Counted from the stretch's first letter, positions 1 through 10,889 are shown. The stretch is 64,000 nt of DNA from Devosia sp. Leaf420 (GCF_001425445.1 NZ_LMQU01000003.1:1-64000), one strand, 5' to 3'. Translations and numbers: made by a program. The notes: generated by a model not told the origin, from the sequence alone.

Positions 1-492
1 ACCCCGCAGCCGATCTATGAATCTGCTGGTTTCTCGTGGGATGGCCTCTATGCTGGTGTTCGCGCCGGTGGTCAGTTCGTCGGCAACACCGCTGGCCAGG
101 CCTACGCTTCCCAGGTCAACAACACCACCTACGGCGTCATCGGTGGCGTTGTCGGCGTGAACTTCCTCCCGATGGACCCGCTCCTGCTCGGCGTTGAAGT
201 CACCGGTGACTACCTCTGGAGCAACAACGTCACCTCTTCGGGTGAGTTCTTTGCAAACCTCCGCGCTGGCGCAGTCGTGACCGTCTATGCAATCGGTGGT
301 GTTGGCGTTTCGACCGCCAACAATGCGTCGACCGGCCTCTACCAGCTCGGCGGCGGCGTTGAAGTTGCTGTGACCGACGTCATCACCGTCCGCGGTGAAG
401 TTGTTGGCCAGGGTGATTTCACCAACACCGGTGCTGCTGATCCGTTCTTCGAAACGGCCAAGGCCACCGTTGGTGTGTTCTACCACTTCTAA
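1..492 (+). CDS. Outer-membrane beta-barrel protein, 3' part only
   Basis: The reading frame is open from the first base of the window, so the gene starts upstream and only its last 163 codons are present. The visible protein has alternating short hydrophobic strands and Gly-rich turns. It contains a G-F-S-W-D-G-L-Y-A-G segment typical of the Omp25/Omp31-type porin-like family of alphaproteobacteria, and ends in ...V-F-Y-H-F. A C-terminal Phe is the recognition signal for the BAM assembly machinery. Family knowledge points to a surface-exposed small beta-barrel. The exact subfamily and function cannot be told from this fragment. A strong terminator follows the stop codon, so it is the last gene of its transcript. 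Confidence 0.75.
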   Translation, partial: TPQPIYESAGFSWDGLYAGVRAGGQFVGNTAGQAYASQVNNTTYGVIGGVVGVNFLPMDPLLLGVEVTGDYLWSNNVTSSGEFFANLRAGAVVTVYAIGGVGVSTANNASTGLYQLGGGVEVAVTDVITVRGEVVGQGDFTNTGAADPFFETAKATVGVFYHF

Positions 493-525
493 GATTCTGT
501 CTGGCGAAAGCTGACTTGATCGATT

Positions 526-562
526 GCGGCGAGCTGGATAACCAGCTCGCCGCTTTCTTTTT
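526..562 (+). terminator. Rho-independent terminator after the outer-membrane protein gene
   Basis: A perfect 12-bp stem (526-537 with 542-553), GC-rich, closes a four-base ATAA loop and is followed directly by TTTCTTTTT. It lies 34 bases after the stop codon of the beta-barrel gene. It should insulate that gene from the nuo operon. Confidence 0.93.
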
Positions 563-818
563 GCACAAGGCTGCTTTTCCAAATTGCAGTTTCTCGCGCC
601 AAATTTACCCCAAACTCACCTCCTTTGAGCGATAAGCAATCTCAGCCATGTGGCTCAGATATATGATCTTTCAGCTCATATTTTCTTTCCCTTGAAACCG
701 TTTTGGGGAAGGTCTAAGCCCTAGCCATCAATCAGACGCGGTGGTCGGCTCGCCCAAATTGCTTGCTCGCCCCGTGCATTGCCGGCGGCTCCCGTCGGCC
801 CGAACCTTAGGCTGCCGC
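563..818 (+). promoter_or_regulatory. Intergenic region carrying the presumed nuo operon promoter
   Basis: This 256-base gap has no convincing gene and must hold the promoter of the complex I operon, since a terminator closes the gene to its left. One weak sigma-70-like arrangement is visible: TTGAAA at 692-697, a 17-base spacer, then TAAGCC at 715-720. The -10 match is poor, so the exact promoter is unproven. An AT-rich stretch (about 655-690) lies just upstream. Confidence 0.35.
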
Positions 819-1184
819 ATGACTGACTTGCTCAGCAATTACCTGCCAATCATCCTCTTTATCGGCCTTGCCGCGGTCATTGGTGGCGCGCTTCTCGTTG
901 CCCCTTGGCTCGTTGCGCATCGCCGTCCTGATCCAGAAAAGCTGTCTGCCTTCGAAGCCGGTTTCGATGCCTTCGACGACGCGCGCATGAAGGTCGACGT
1001 CCGATTCTACCTCGTGTCGATTCTTTTCATTATTTTCGATCTCGAAGTGGCTTTCCTCTTCCCCTGGGCAGTGGCGTTCCATGACGTGGGCTGGTTTGGC
1101 TTCTGGTCGGTCATGGCTTTCCTTGGCGTGCTGACCGTCGGCTTTATTTATGAATGGCGCAAAGGAGCTCTGGAATGGGATTGA
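819..1184 (+). CDS. nuoA: NADH-quinone oxidoreductase subunit A
   Basis: 121-residue membrane subunit of complex I (NDH-1). It has the usual three transmembrane helices and a conserved acidic loop after helix 1 that includes F-E-A-G-F and a D-V-R-F-Y segment; in the family this loop contributes to the quinone-side interface. The start at 819 was chosen because the protein then begins M-T-D-L-L like its homologues. An in-frame GTG at 741 would add 26 residues of low-complexity basic sequence with no family support. First gene of the 14-gene nuo operon; its 3' end overlaps nuoB by 10 bases. Confidence 0.95.
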   Translation: MTDLLSNYLPIILFIGLAAVIGGALLVAPWLVAHRRPDPEKLSAFEAGFDAFDDARMKVDVRFYLVSILFIIFDLEVAFLFPWAVAFHDVGWFGFWSVMAFLGVLTVGFIYEWRKGALEWD

Positions 1185-1756
1185 GCCCCTCCAACGCGAC
1201 ACTGGTGACACCTCGTCCCACTGGCGCGATCGACCCAAATACCGGCAAGGCCGTGGGCGCAGACGATCCGTTCTTCATGGGCGTAAACAACGAGCTGGCC
1301 GACAAGGGCTTTCTCGTCACGACCGCGGCGCAGCTCATCACCTGGGCGCGTACCGGCTCGCTGATGTGGATGCAGACTGGACTTGCCTGCTGCGCCGTGG
1401 AAATGATGCAGATGTCCATGCCGCGCTATGACATTGAGCGCTTTGGTACTGCGCCGCGCGCCTCGCCGCGTCAGTCCGACGTTCTGATCGTTGCTGGCAC
1501 GCTGACCAACAAGATGGCGCCCGCTCTGCGCAAGGTCTACGACCAGATGCCCGAGCCGCGTTATGTCATCTCGATGGGCTCATGCGCCAATGGCGGCGGC
1601 TATTACCACTATTCCTATTCGGTGGTGCGTGGCTGCGATCGCATCCTGCCCGTAGACGTCTATGTCCCTGGCTGCCCTCCCACGGCGGAAGCGCTTCTTT
1701 ACGGCATCTTGCTGTTGCAGAAGAAGATCCGCCGCGATGGCACGATCGAGCGATAG
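1175..1756 (+). CDS. nuoB: NADH-quinone oxidoreductase subunit B
   Basis: 193-residue peripheral-arm subunit that carries the terminal [4Fe-4S] cluster N2, the direct electron donor to quinone. The four expected cluster cysteines are visible: the adjacent pair C72-C73 (L-A-C-C-A-V), C137 (G-S-C-A-N-G-G-G) and C167 (P-G-C-P-P). The start at 1175 is preferred to the ATG at 1154. It has an AGGAG ribosome-binding site seven bases upstream and gives the N-terminus M-G-L-S-P-S-N typical of rhizobial NuoB. The start lies inside the end of nuoA, implying translational coupling. Confidence 0.96.
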   Translation: MGLSPSNATLVTPRPTGAIDPNTGKAVGADDPFFMGVNNELADKGFLVTTAAQLITWARTGSLMWMQTGLACCAVEMMQMSMPRYDIERFGTAPRASPRQSDVLIVAGTLTNKMAPALRKVYDQMPEPRYVISMGSCANGGGYYHYSYSVVRGCDRILPVDVYVPGCPPTAEALLYGILLLQKKIRRDGTIER

Positions 1757-1764
1757 GCCCTGCG

Positions 1765-2403
1765 ATGACCGATACTGTTGAAACTGTTGAGCCCGTCGTT
1801 CAGGTCCATCCACTGGTTGCTTTGGGTGAGCACATTACTGCGTCGCTGGGTGAGGCCGTACTGGGCTTTGAAGTCGGTTACGGCGATCTTTCGATCAGCG
1901 CCAAGCGCGAGTCGATCGTCGAGGTCGTGACGTTCCTGCGCAATGATCCGAAGTGCCGCTTTATCTCGTTCGTTGATGTGTGCGGTACGGATTATCCGGC
2001 CCGCGAATTCCGCTTCGACGTCATCTATCACTTCCTGAGCCCGCACCTGAACCAGCGTGTTCGGGTGAAGGTCGAGACCAATGATTCGACGCCGGTTCCT
2101 TCGATCTTCGGCGTGTTTCCAGGCGCTGATTGGTTTGAGCGCGAAACCTATGACCTTTATGGCGTGCTGTTCTCGGGTCACCCCGATCTGCGTCGCATCC
2201 TGACCGACTACGGTTTCGATGGTCATCCCTTGCGCAAGGACTTCCCGCTGACTGGCTTTGTGGAAGTGCGCTATGACGAAGAGCGCCGCCGCGTCGTCTA
2301 TGAGCCGGTATCCCTCCCGCAGGAATTCCGCTCATTCGATTATCTGTCACCCTGGGAAGGTACGGATTACGTGCTGCCCGGTGACGAGAAGGCTAAGAAC
2401 TGA
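1765..2403 (+). CDS. nuoC: NADH-quinone oxidoreductase subunit C
   Basis: 212-residue hydrophilic subunit of the peripheral arm of complex I (30-kDa subunit family). The diagnostic block [10 protein letters not shown], followed by H-P-D-L-R-R-I-L and G-H-P-L-R-K-D-F-P, is intact. The subunit is not fused to NuoD, as in most alphaproteobacteria. The start ATG at 1765 lies eight bases after the nuoB stop and matches family N-termini. The stop codon overlaps the nuoD start by one base (TGATG). Confidence 0.95.
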   Translation: MTDTVETVEPVVQVHPLVALGEHITASLGEAVLGFEVGYGDLSISAKRESIVEVVTFLRNDPKCRFISFVDVCGTDYPAREFRFDVIYHFLSPHLNQRVRVKVETNDSTPVPSIFGVFPGADWFERETYDLYGVLFSGHPDLRRILTDYGFDGHPLRKDFPLTGFVEVRYDEERRRVVYEPVSLPQEFRSFDYLSPWEGTDYVLPGDEKAKN

Positions 2404-3593
2404 TGTCCGAAGTCGACGTTCGCAATTTCACGATCAATTTCGGCCCGGTCCACCCCTCGGCCCACGGCGTGCTGCGCATGATTCTCGAACTCGACGGTGA
2501 ACTCGTCGAGCGCGTTGATCCGCATATCGGCCTTCTGCACCGCGGCACCGAAAAGCTGATCGAATACAAGACCTACCTCCAGGCTCTGCCCTATTTCGAT
2601 CGCCTCGACTATGTCGCGCCGATGAATCAGGAGCATGCCTTTGCCCTCGCCGTCGAGCGTATGCTCGGTGTCGAAGTGCCGCGCCGCGGGCAGTTGATCC
2701 GCGTGCTCTATGCTGAAATCGGCCGCCTGCTTGCGCACCTGATGAACGTGACCACTCAGGCCATGGATATCGGCGCGCTGACGCCGCCGCTCTGGGGCTT
2801 CGAGCAGCGCGAAAAGCTCATGGTGTTTTATGAGCGCGCGTCTGGCGCCCGCATGCACGCCGCCTATTTCCGTCCCGGCGGCGTCCATCAGGATCTGCCG
2901 CAGGCGCTGGTCGATGATATCGAGAGCTTCTGCGAAGAGTTCCCGAAAGCCCTCGACGACATCGATACGCTTCTGACCGAAAACCGCATCTTCAAGCAGC
3001 GCGGCGTCGATATCGGCATCGTCCCGCTCGAAGAAGCATGGGGCAGGGGCTTCTCGGGCGTCATGGTTCGTGCTTCTGGCGCGGCCTGGGATCTGCGCAA
3101 GGCGCAGCCCTATGACGCCTATGCCGAAATGGATTTCGATATCCCGACCGGCGCCAATGGCGACTGCTACGATCGTTACCTCGTCCGCATGGAAGAAATG
3201 CGGCAGGCCAACAAGATCATGAAGCAGTGCGTTCAGAAGCTGAACGCACCAGAGGGCAAGGGACCCGTGTCGTCGGTCGACGGCAAGGTCGTGCCCCCCA
3301 AGCGTGGCGAGATGAAGCAGTCGATGGAAGCGCTGATCCATCATTTCAAGCTCTACACCGAAGGCTACAAGGTCCCGGCCGGCGAAATCTATGCCGCCGT
3401 CGAAGCCCCCAAGGGTGAGTTCGGCGTCTATCTCGTCGCCGATGGCACTAATAAGCCTTATCGCTGCCACATCCGCGCGCCGGGCTTTGCCCATTTGAGC
3501 GCCATGGATTGGCTTTGCCGCGGGCACATGCTCGCAGACGTGACCGCTATTCTGGGGTCGATTGATATTGTGTTCGGAGAGGTTGACCGCTGA
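2403..3593 (+). CDS. nuoD: NADH-quinone oxidoreductase subunit D
   Basis: 396-residue 49-kDa-type subunit, which forms the quinone-binding pocket together with NuoB and descends from the large subunit of NiFe hydrogenases. The N-terminal [14 protein letters not shown] motif, [11 protein letters not shown] and the C-terminal R-A-P-G-F-A-H-L block are present. Length is normal. It is coupled to nuoC and nuoE by TGATG junctions. A KOPS-like octamer (3041-3048) is encoded here with a rare AGG arginine codon in W-G-R-G-F. Confidence 0.97.
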   Translation: MSEVDVRNFTINFGPVHPSAHGVLRMILELDGELVERVDPHIGLLHRGTEKLIEYKTYLQALPYFDRLDYVAPMNQEHAFALAVERMLGVEVPRRGQLIRVLYAEIGRLLAHLMNVTTQAMDIGALTPPLWGFEQREKLMVFYERASGARMHAAYFRPGGVHQDLPQALVDDIESFCEEFPKALDDIDTLLTENRIFKQRGVDIGIVPLEEAWGRGFSGVMVRASGAAWDLRKAQPYDAYAEMDFDIPTGANGDCYDRYLVRMEEMRQANKIMKQCVQKLNAPEGKGPVSSVDGKVVPPKRGEMKQSMEALIHHFKLYTEGYKVPAGEIYAAVEAPKGEFGVYLVADGTNKPYRCHIRAPGFAHLSAMDWLCRGHMLADVTAILGSIDIVFGEVDR

Positions 3594-4924
3594 TGAGCGT
3601 GAGACGCCTTGCAGACGAGTCGGTTCAGCCGGCAAGTTTCGCCTTTAGTGATGCCAACGCCGCCTGGGCCGAAAAGCGCATTGCGCTTTATCCCGCCGGC
3701 CGTCAGCAGTCTGCCGTTATTCCGCTGCTCATGCGTGCGCAGGATCAGGACGGCTGGGTCACGCGCGCGACCATCGAAAAGGTCGCCGAGATGCTCGGCA
3801 TGGCCTATATTCGTGTGCTCGAAGTCGCGACCTTTTATACCCAGTTCCAGCTTCAGCCCGTCGGCACCCGTGCCCACGTTCAGGTCTGCGGCACCACCCC
3901 GTGCATGCTGCGCGGGGCAGGGGAGTTGATCGAGGTCTGCAAAAGCAAGATCCACCACGATCCGCATCATCTCAACGATGATGGCACGCTCTCGTGGGAG
4001 GAGGTCGAATGCGCGGGCGCTTGCGTCAACGCACCAATGGTCACGATCTACCATGACACCTATGAAGACCTGACGGCCAACCGGCTCGAAGAAATCATCG
4101 ATGCCTTCCACGCCGGCAATGGCGCGAGCATCAAGCCGGGTACGCAGATCGATCGTTTGAACGCTGCCGCCGAAGGTGGTCAGTCGACTCTCCTCGAAAC
4201 GCCTACGGCTACCCGCGAAAAGTTCATTCCGCCCACCCCGCCTGAGGCACCAGCGCCCGCCGCGGCCGCCGCGCCAGCTGCTGCAGTGCCCGCCGCTGCA
4301 AAGACTGCAGAGCCGGATAATGCTGCCCGTCCCAAGGACGTGAGTGAAGAAAATGCGCCGGCCCTGAAGGGCACGCCGAGCGAAGCCAAGGTCTCCGAGG
4401 CCAAGGCCGAAGGCGAGCGCAAGGCTGCAGGTGCAGCCTCCAAGGCCGATGGTACGCCAAACGCTGAAATGCGCCCCGGTGCCACTGGCGCCGAATCCGA
4501 TGCTGGCAAGATCGATGGCGGCAAGGCTCCGGGCAAGGCGACTGTCGAAGCCGCCGAAAACGGCGCCGCGGCGACTGGCGTCAAGAAATCCGCCAAGAAG
4601 GTCGTCGCCGCTCCTGCCGAAGGCCTGAGCCCCAGCGCTGATGGCGGCAATCCGCAGCCGATCTTCACGGCGCCCGAAGGCCCTGCCGATGATCTCAAGC
4701 TGATAACAGGCGTCGGTCCGGTTCTTGAGCGCAAGCTCAACGCCGTTGGCATCACCAAGTGGAGCCAGGTGGCTGCCATGACGCCCGAAGAGATCACCAA
4801 GCTCGAATCGAGCCTCAATTTCAAGGGCCGCGTGGCCCGCGATAACTGGCTGCAGCAGGCCGAGGTGCTCGCTCGTGGCGGCATCGAAGAATATCGCAAG
4901 GTGTTCGGGAAGGACCCGCGCTAA
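3593..4924 (+). CDS. nuoE: NADH-quinone oxidoreductase subunit E with C-terminal helix-hairpin-helix extension
   Basis: 443 residues, far longer than the roughly 160-220 residues of a basic NuoE. Residues 1-190 form the thioredoxin-like [2Fe-2S] domain, with ligands C99, C104, C140 and C144 (cluster N1a). Residues from about 195 to 360 are a low-complexity Ala/Pro/Lys/Glu-rich linker. Residues 366-430 form a compact helical domain opening [11 protein letters not shown], a helix-hairpin-helix-like signature. Such tails occur on rhizobial NuoE proteins; their role is not settled. Coupled to nuoD (TGATG) and nuoF (TAATG). Confidence 0.94.
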   Translation: MSVRRLADESVQPASFAFSDANAAWAEKRIALYPAGRQQSAVIPLLMRAQDQDGWVTRATIEKVAEMLGMAYIRVLEVATFYTQFQLQPVGTRAHVQVCGTTPCMLRGAGELIEVCKSKIHHDPHHLNDDGTLSWEEVECAGACVNAPMVTIYHDTYEDLTANRLEEIIDAFHAGNGASIKPGTQIDRLNAAAEGGQSTLLETPTATREKFIPPTPPEAPAPAAAAAPAAAVPAAAKTAEPDNAARPKDVSEENAPALKGTPSEAKVSEAKAEGERKAAGAASKADGTPNAEMRPGATGAESDAGKIDGGKAPGKATVEAAENGAAATGVKKSAKKVVAAPAEGLSPSADGGNPQPIFTAPEGPADDLKLITGVGPVLERKLNAVGITKWSQVAAMTPEEITKLESSLNFKGRVARDNWLQQAEVLARGGIEEYRKVFGKDPR

Positions 4925-6231
4925 TGCTCGCTGATAAAGACCGTATCTTCACCAATCTTTATGGCCAGCATGACTGGCGGCTCGAAGGTGCGCGGTCGCG
5001 CGGCGCCTGGGTCGGCACCAAGGAATTCATCGATTCCGGCCGTGATTGGATCACCAACGAGGTCAAGTCGTCGGGCCTGCGTGGTCGCGGCGGCGCTGGT
5101 TTCCCGACTGGCCTCAAGTGGAGCTTCATGCCCAAGGTCAGCGATGGCCGCCCGCATTATCTCCTCGTCAATGCTGACGAATCCGAGCCCGGTACCTGCA
5201 AGGATCGCGAGATCCTGCGTCATGATCCGCATCATCTGATCGAGGGTTGCCTTCTGGCGTCTCGCGCCATGGATGCGCATCTGGCCTTCATCTATGTCCG
5301 CGGCGAGTTCATCCGCGAACGTCAGCGTCTCGAGGAAGCCGTCCAGGAAGCCTACGACGCCAAGCTGATCGGCAAGGATAACGTCCACGGCTGGGATCTG
5401 GATATCATCGTCCATCACGGCGCCGGCGCTTACATCTGCGGTGAAGAAACCGCACTGATGGAATCGCTCGAAGGCAAGAAGGGCCAGCCGCGCCTCAAGC
5501 CGCCATTTCCGGCTGGCATGGGTGTCTATGGCAACCCGACGACCGTCAACAATGTCGAATCGATCGCCGTCGTTCCCGAAATCCTCCGCCGTTCCGGCGC
5601 CTGGTTCTCCTCGATCGGCCGTCCGAACAATGTCGGCACCAAGCTGTTCATGGTTTCGGGTCACGTGAACAAGCCCGCGACCTTCGAAGAAGCCCTGGGC
5701 GAAAGCTTCAAGGAAATCATCGAAAAGCATTGCGGCGGTATCCGCGGCGGCTGGGATAATTTCCTCGCGGTCATTCCCGGCGGCGCTTCGTGCCCCGTGG
5801 TCCGTGCAGAAGACATGATGGATACCATCATGGATTTTGATGGCCTGCGCGAGAAGAAGTCGTCTTTCGGCACCGGCGGCATGATCATCATGGATAAGTC
5901 CACTGATATCGTGAAGGCCATCTGGCGCATCTCGGCCTTCTTCAAGCATGAGAGCTGCGGTCAGTGCACGCCGTGCCGCGAAGGCACCGGCTGGATGATG
6001 CGCGTTCTCGGCCGCATGGTCGAAGGCCGCGCCCAGAAGCGCGAAATCGATATGCTCTTCTCGGTCACCAAGCAGATCGAAGGGCACACCATCTGTGCTC
6101 TCGGCGATGCTGCTGCGTGGCCGGTTCAGGGCCTGATCCGCAATTTCCGCGACGTCATCGAAGCGCGTATCGACCAATATACATATTCTTCCACCAGCGA
6201 CGGCGCGGTTCCGTCCATCGCTGCGGAGTAG
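4924..6231 (+). CDS. nuoF: NADH-quinone oxidoreductase subunit F
   Basis: 435-residue flavoprotein that oxidises NADH and carries FMN and [4Fe-4S] cluster N3. The NADH/FMN-binding segments are visible: [13 protein letters not shown] near residue 55, and [13 protein letters not shown] near residue 175. So are the cluster ligands in [12 protein letters not shown] and the downstream cysteine in [10 protein letters not shown]. Length is normal. Works with NuoE and NuoG as the NADH dehydrogenase module. Its start overlaps the nuoE stop by one base. Confidence 0.97.
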   Translation: MLADKDRIFTNLYGQHDWRLEGARSRGAWVGTKEFIDSGRDWITNEVKSSGLRGRGGAGFPTGLKWSFMPKVSDGRPHYLLVNADESEPGTCKDREILRHDPHHLIEGCLLASRAMDAHLAFIYVRGEFIRERQRLEEAVQEAYDAKLIGKDNVHGWDLDIIVHHGAGAYICGEETALMESLEGKKGQPRLKPPFPAGMGVYGNPTTVNNVESIAVVPEILRRSGAWFSSIGRPNNVGTKLFMVSGHVNKPATFEEALGESFKEIIEKHCGGIRGGWDNFLAVIPGGASCPVVRAEDMMDTIMDFDGLREKKSSFGTGGMIIMDKSTDIVKAIWRISAFFKHESCGQCTPCREGTGWMMRVLGRMVEGRAQKREIDMLFSVTKQIEGHTICALGDAAAWPVQGLIRNFRDVIEARIDQYTYSSTSDGAVPSIAAE

Positions 6232-6235
6232 GGCA

Positions 6236-8338
6236 ATGGCTTCCATTAAGGTCGACGGCACGCTCGTCGAAGTTCCAGACTACTACACCCTGATGCAGGC
6301 GGCAGAAGCCGCAGGCGCAGAAATCCCGCGCTTCTGCTATCATGATCGCCTGTCGGTGGCTGGCAATTGCCGCATGTGCCTAGTCGAAGTAAAGGGTGGC
6401 CCGCCAAAGCCCCAGGCCTCTTGCGCCATGTCGGTCAAGGACCTCCGGCCAGGCCCGAACGGCGAACCGCCTGAAATGTTCACCAATACGCCCATGGTCA
6501 AAAAGGCCCGCGAAGGCGTGATGGAATTCCTGCTGGTCAACCACCCGCTCGATTGCCCGATTTGCGATCAGGGTGGCGAGTGCGACCTTCAGGACCAGGC
6601 CATGGCCTATGGCGTAGATAAGTCGCGCTTCTTCGAAAACAAGCGCGCCGTCGAAGACAAATATCTTGGCCCATTGGTCAAGACCTCTATGAACCGCTGC
6701 ATTCACTGCACGCGCTGCGTCCGCTTCACCACGGAAGTCGCGGGCATTTCCGAAATGGGTCTGCTCGGTCGCGGCGAAGACGCCGAAATCACGTCATATC
6801 TCGAACGCGCGCTGTCGAGCGAGTTGCAGGGCAATGTGATCGATCTTTGCCCGGTCGGCGCACTGACCTCCAAGCCCTATGCGTTCCACGCTCGTCCGTG
6901 GGAATTGAACAAAACCGAATCCATCGACGTGATGGACGCCGTCGGCTCCAATATCCGCGTCGATAGCCGTGGCCGCGAAGTTATGCGCGTCCTGCCGCGC
7001 GTCAATGAAACGATCAATGAAGAATGGATCTCGGATAAGACCCGCTTCATATGGGATGGTCTCAAGAACCAGCGCCTTGATCGCCCCTATGTGCGCAAGA
7101 ACGGCAAACTCCAGGCGACAACCTGGGACGAAGCCCTCGGCGCTGTTGCGACCCGCCTCAAGAAGGCTGGCAGCAAGGTCGGCGCCATTGCCGGCGATCT
7201 CTCTGCGGTCGAAGAAATGTATGCCCTCAAGGGCCTGCTCGCCTCGATCGGCTCCGGCATGACCGATGTGCGCCCCGCCATGTCGGGTATCGATCCCTCG
7301 ATGCCGCGCGCGGCCTATCTCTTCAACCCTACCATTGCGGGTATCGAAGAAGCCGACGCTGTTCTCATCATCGGCGCCAATCCGCGCCGTGAAGCCGCCG
7401 TGCTCAACGCGCGCATTCGCAAGCTTTGGCGTGCGAAGAACGTGCCGATCGCCGTCATCGGCGAGCGCAACGATCTCACCTATTCCTACGACTATCTCGG
7501 CGAAGGCTTCGAAACCCTCGCAGATCTTGCCGCCGGCAATGGTGCCTTCGCCAATACGCTCGCCAATGCCCAGCGCCCGCTGATCATCGTCGGTGAAGCC
7601 GCCGTCTCCCATGCCGCTCTTGGCAAGCAGGTCGGCCGCGACGTCATCGCCACGGCCGCAAAGCTCGCGACCGGCGCCAATGTTGCTGAAGGCTGGAACG
7701 GCTTCGCGCTGCTCCACAATGCTGCCAGCCGCGTCGGCGGTCTCGATATCGGCTTCGTGCCCCACGATGGCGGCGTTTGCTCGGCCGATCAGATCGCGCT
7801 GGCCGGTAAGGGCGAACTCGACGTGCTCTTTATGCTCGGCGCCGATGAATACGACTTCTCGGCCATGGGCAAAGCCTTCGTCGTCTATATCGGCTCGCAT
7901 GGCGACAATGGCGCACACCGCGCCGACGTCATCTTGCCGGCTGCGACCTATACGGAAAAGTCCGGCACCTATGTGAACACCGAGGGTCGTGTCCAGCAGA
8001 CCGCCCGCGCGGTGTTCCCGCCGGGCGAAGCCAAGGAAGATTGGGCGATCATTCGCGCGCTTTCCGGCTCGATCGGCAAGCCACTGCCCTATAATTCGCT
8101 GGCCCAGCTGCGTTCGGCCCTTTATGCCGAGTTCCCGCACCTGTCGCGAGTCGATGAGATCACGCCCGCCAAGACCGCCGATCTCGGCAAGCTCGCGAAG
8201 GCTGCGATCAAGACCAAGTCGGCGCCGCTCGGCTCGGCCGTGTCCGAATTCTATCTGACCAATCCCATTGCACGCGCTTCGGCCGTCATGGGCGAATGCG
8301 CCGCGCTTGCCGCCGGTTTGCGGCAGGCCGCGGAGTAG
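6236..8338 (+). CDS. nuoG: NADH-quinone oxidoreductase subunit G
   Basis: 700-residue 75-kDa-type subunit. The N-terminal ferredoxin-like part contains the [2Fe-2S] ligands in C-Y-H-D-R-L-S-V-A-G-N-C-R-M-C. It is followed by H-P-L-D-C-P-I-C-D-Q-G-G-E-C and then N-R-C-I-H-C-T-R-C-V-R-F for the [4Fe-4S] clusters. The remainder is a molybdopterin-oxidoreductase-like domain that in this family has lost the cofactor. Length is typical of alphaproteobacterial NuoG (about 690). It starts five bases after the nuoF stop. Confidence 0.96.
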   Translation: MASIKVDGTLVEVPDYYTLMQAAEAAGAEIPRFCYHDRLSVAGNCRMCLVEVKGGPPKPQASCAMSVKDLRPGPNGEPPEMFTNTPMVKKAREGVMEFLLVNHPLDCPICDQGGECDLQDQAMAYGVDKSRFFENKRAVEDKYLGPLVKTSMNRCIHCTRCVRFTTEVAGISEMGLLGRGEDAEITSYLERALSSELQGNVIDLCPVGALTSKPYAFHARPWELNKTESIDVMDAVGSNIRVDSRGREVMRVLPRVNETINEEWISDKTRFIWDGLKNQRLDRPYVRKNGKLQATTWDEALGAVATRLKKAGSKVGAIAGDLSAVEEMYALKGLLASIGSGMTDVRPAMSGIDPSMPRAAYLFNPTIAGIEEADAVLIIGANPRREAAVLNARIRKLWRAKNVPIAVIGERNDLTYSYDYLGEGFETLADLAAGNGAFANTLANAQRPLIIVGEAAVSHAALGKQVGRDVIATAAKLATGANVAEGWNGFALLHNAASRVGGLDIGFVPHDGGVCSADQIALAGKGELDVLFMLGADEYDFSAMGKAFVVYIGSHGDNGAHRADVILPAATYTEKSGTYVNTEGRVQQTARAVFPPGEAKEDWAIIRALSGSIGKPLPYNSLAQLRSALYAEFPHLSRVDEITPAKTADLGKLAKAAIKTKSAPLGSAVSEFYLTNPIARASAVMGECAALAAGLRQAAE

Positions 8339-8347
8339 GGGACCCCA

Positions 8348-9445
8348 ATGGATTTCGTCACTTCGGCCCTCGACTATCTGCTCGGCATCCCCTTCCTCGG
8401 TTGGGGTGTGCAGATCGGTTTTATCTATAAGGCCCTGCTGCTTCTGGTGGTGCTGCTGGTCTTCACCGCCTTCATCCTTCTCGCCGACCGCAAGGTCTGG
8501 GCTGCGGTCCAGATGCGTCGCGGTCCCAACGTTGTCGGTCCCTTTGGCCTTCTGCAGTCCTTTGCGGATTTGCTCAAGTTCGTCTTCAAGGAACCGATCA
8601 TCCCGGCCGGTGCCGATAAGGCGCTGTTCCTGCTTGCGCCGCTCCTGACCGCGACCCTCGCGCTCGGCGGCTGGGCCGTTGTTCCGATCGACAACGGTTG
8701 GGCAATGGCGAACATCAATATCGGCATTCTCTACCTGCTCGGTATTTCCTCGCTCGGGGTCTATGGCGTCATCATCGGCGGTTGGGCGTCGAACTCGAAG
8801 TACCCCTTCTTCGGCTCACTCCGCGCGGCCGCACAGATGGTGTCCTACGAAGTCTCGATCGGCCTCGTCATCATCACCGTGCTGCTCTGCGTCGGCTCGC
8901 TGAACCTCAATGACATCGTCGTCGCCCAGACCCAGATGGGCCTTGCCCATACGCTTGGCGTGCCGTGGCTGTCGTTCCTCAATTGGTTCTGGCTGCCGCT
9001 CTTCCCGATGTTCGTGGTGTTCTACATTTCGGCCCTCGCCGAAACCAACCGCCCGCCCTTCGATCTCGCCGAAGGCGAGTCCGAACTCGTCGCCGGCTTC
9101 ATGACCGAGTATTCGGCTACCCCCTACATGCTCTTCATGCTGGGCGAGTACATCTCGATCCTCTTGATGTGCGGCATGACCGTGATCCTCTTCATGGGTG
9201 GCTGGGCCTCGCCGATCGATCTGCCGCCATTCACCTGGATCCCCGGCGCGATCTGGTTCTTCATCAAGCTTACGCTTGTGTTCTTTATGTTCGCGATGGC
9301 CAAGTCCATCGTGCCCCGTTACCGCTATGACCAGCTCATGCGGATCGGTTGGAAGCTCTTCCTGCCGCTCTCGCTCGTGATGGTTGTGATTGTTGCCTTC
9401 GTTCTCAAGCTCACGGGCTGGGGTTGGCACGGAGGGATCGCCTGA
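8348..9445 (+). CDS. nuoH: NADH-quinone oxidoreductase subunit H
   Basis: 365-residue integral membrane subunit with about eight to nine helices, joining the peripheral arm to the membrane arm and lining the quinone channel. Conserved blocks include [26 protein letters not shown] and the cytoplasmic acidic loop [20 protein letters not shown]. The stop overlaps the nuoI start by one base. Confidence 0.97.
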   Translation: MDFVTSALDYLLGIPFLGWGVQIGFIYKALLLLVVLLVFTAFILLADRKVWAAVQMRRGPNVVGPFGLLQSFADLLKFVFKEPIIPAGADKALFLLAPLLTATLALGGWAVVPIDNGWAMANINIGILYLLGISSLGVYGVIIGGWASNSKYPFFGSLRAAAQMVSYEVSIGLVIITVLLCVGSLNLNDIVVAQTQMGLAHTLGVPWLSFLNWFWLPLFPMFVVFYISALAETNRPPFDLAEGESELVAGFMTEYSATPYMLFMLGEYISILLMCGMTVILFMGGWASPIDLPPFTWIPGAIWFFIKLTLVFFMFAMAKSIVPRYRYDQLMRIGWKLFLPLSLVMVVIVAFVLKLTGWGWHGGIA

Positions 9446-9933
9446 TGCGCGCCACCCAGTTCGTCAATACGCTGATCATGAAGGAGTTCGTTTCGGCCTT
9501 CTTCCTGGCCATGCGCTATTTCTTCTCGCCCAAGCCGACGATCAACTATCCCTTCGAAAAGGGTGCGGTTTCGCCGCGCTTCCGCGGTGAGCATGCGCTG
9601 CGCCGCTATCCCAATGGCGAAGAGCGTTGCATTGCCTGTAAGCTCTGCGAAGCCATCTGCCCGGCCCAGGCCATCACCATCGAGGCCGGCCCACGGCAGA
9701 ACGACGGCACCCGCCGCACGGTGCGCTACGACATCGACATGGTGAAGTGCATCTATTGCGGCTTCTGCCAGGAAGCCTGCCCGGTCGACGCCATCGTCGA
9801 AGGCCCGAATTTCGAATTTGCAACCGAAACGCGCGAAGAGCTCTACTTCTCCAAGGAAAAGCTCCTCAGCAATGGCGATCGTTGGGAGCGTGAAATCGCA
9901 TCCAACCTTGCAGCCGACGCGCCGTATCGCTGA
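9445..9933 (+). CDS. nuoI: NADH-quinone oxidoreductase subunit I
   Basis: 162-residue two-[4Fe-4S] ferredoxin subunit of complex I (clusters N6a and N6b). The two ligand sets are C62-C65-C68-C72 ([13 protein letters not shown]) and C102-C105-C108-C112 ([13 protein letters not shown]). The start was placed at the ATG at 9445, which overlaps the nuoH stop (TGATG) and yields the normal N-terminus M-R-A-T-Q-F. The longer open frame upstream is merely nuoH read in another frame. Confidence 0.97.
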   Translation: MRATQFVNTLIMKEFVSAFFLAMRYFFSPKPTINYPFEKGAVSPRFRGEHALRRYPNGEERCIACKLCEAICPAQAITIEAGPRQNDGTRRTVRYDIDMVKCIYCGFCQEACPVDAIVEGPNFEFATETREELYFSKEKLLSNGDRWEREIASNLAADAPYR

Positions 9934-9944
9934 GGGGGAAGAAG

Positions 9945-10553
9945 ATGACGCTTCCACTATTCTTCTTCTACCTCTTCTCCATCGTGGCGATCGCTTCCGC
10001 CTTCATGGTGATTTCATCGCGCAACCCGGTTCACGCCGTGCTGTTCCTGATCCTCGCCTTCGTCAACGCCGCTGGCCTCTTCATGCTGGCCGGCGCCGAG
10101 TTCCTGGCGCTGATCCTGATCGTCGTTTATGTCGGCGCCGTGGCGGTGCTCTTCCTCTTCGTCGTCATGATGCTTGACGTCGATTTTGCCGAATTGAAGT
10201 CGGGCATGCTGCAATATGCGCCCATCGGCATTCTCGTCGGCGTCGTGCTGTTGCTCGAGCTGCTGCTCGTTGCCGGCAGCTTCGTGATTTCGCCTGAGGT
10301 CGGTGGGTCGACTGGTCTCCCGATCGATGTGAGCATGGACAATACAAGGCAGCTCGGGCTCGTGCTCTATACGCGCTACGTCTTCCTGTTCCAGGGTGCC
10401 GGTGCGGTGCTGCTGGTCGCCATGATCGGCGCGATCGTGCTGACCCTGCGTCATCGGTCGACGGCCAAGCGCCAGAACCCGGTGGATCAGGTGGCCCGCA
10501 AGGCCAGCGAGACGCTGAAGGTTGTCAAAGTGAAGAGCGGTCAGGGACTATAG
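9945..10553 (+). CDS. nuoJ: NADH-quinone oxidoreductase subunit J
   Basis: 202-residue membrane subunit with five predicted helices. The [17 protein letters not shown] segment is the conserved third helix of NuoJ, which takes part in coupling. Length and the hydrophilic C-terminal tail ([12 protein letters not shown]) fit the family. It sits eleven bases after nuoI, preceded by GGGGGAAGAAG, which contains a good ribosome-binding site. Confidence 0.95.
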   Translation: MTLPLFFFYLFSIVAIASAFMVISSRNPVHAVLFLILAFVNAAGLFMLAGAEFLALILIVVYVGAVAVLFLFVVMMLDVDFAELKSGMLQYAPIGILVGVVLLLELLLVAGSFVISPEVGGSTGLPIDVSMDNTRQLGLVLYTRYVFLFQGAGAVLLVAMIGAIVLTLRHRSTAKRQNPVDQVARKASETLKVVKVKSGQGL

Positions 10554-10563
10554 GGGTTTAATC

Positions 10564-10878
10564 ATGGGCTTGGAAATCGGGCTCGGTCACTACCTGACCG
10601 TGGCAGCCATTCTGCTCACGCTTGGCGTGTTCGGAATCTTTCTCAACCGCAAGAACGTGATCGTCATCCTGATGTCGGTCGAATTGATCCTGCTTGCGGT
10701 CAATCTCAACATGGTCGCGTTCAGCGCCGAACGCGGTGACTTGCAGGGGCAGATTTTCGCGCTCCTCATCCTCACCGTGGCTGCTGCGGAGGCCGCCATC
10801 GGCCTTGCGATCCTCGTTATCTTCTACCGCAACCGTGGGTCCATCGCGGTTGAAGACGCCAATATGATGAAGGGCTGA
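10564..10878 (+). CDS. nuoK: NADH-quinone oxidoreductase subunit K
   Basis: 104-residue, three-helix membrane subunit and a member of the Mrp/MnhC-related group. The two buried glutamates used in proton movement are visible, in [11 protein letters not shown] and in [11 protein letters not shown]. The C-terminal [15 protein letters not shown] is typical of rhizobial NuoK. The start at 10564 gives two extra residues compared with shorter homologues and could be slightly off. Confidence 0.96.
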   Translation: MGLEIGLGHYLTVAAILLTLGVFGIFLNRKNVIVILMSVELILLAVNLNMVAFSAERGDLQGQIFALLILTVAAAEAAIGLAILVIFYRNRGSIAVEDANMMKG

Positions 10879-10889
10879 GGCTGGGCGCT

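Noticed and set aside
741..818. Upstream GTG start extending NuoA by 26 residues
   Set aside because: The extension is basic low-complexity sequence not seen in NuoA, while the ATG at 819 gives the standard N-terminus and length.
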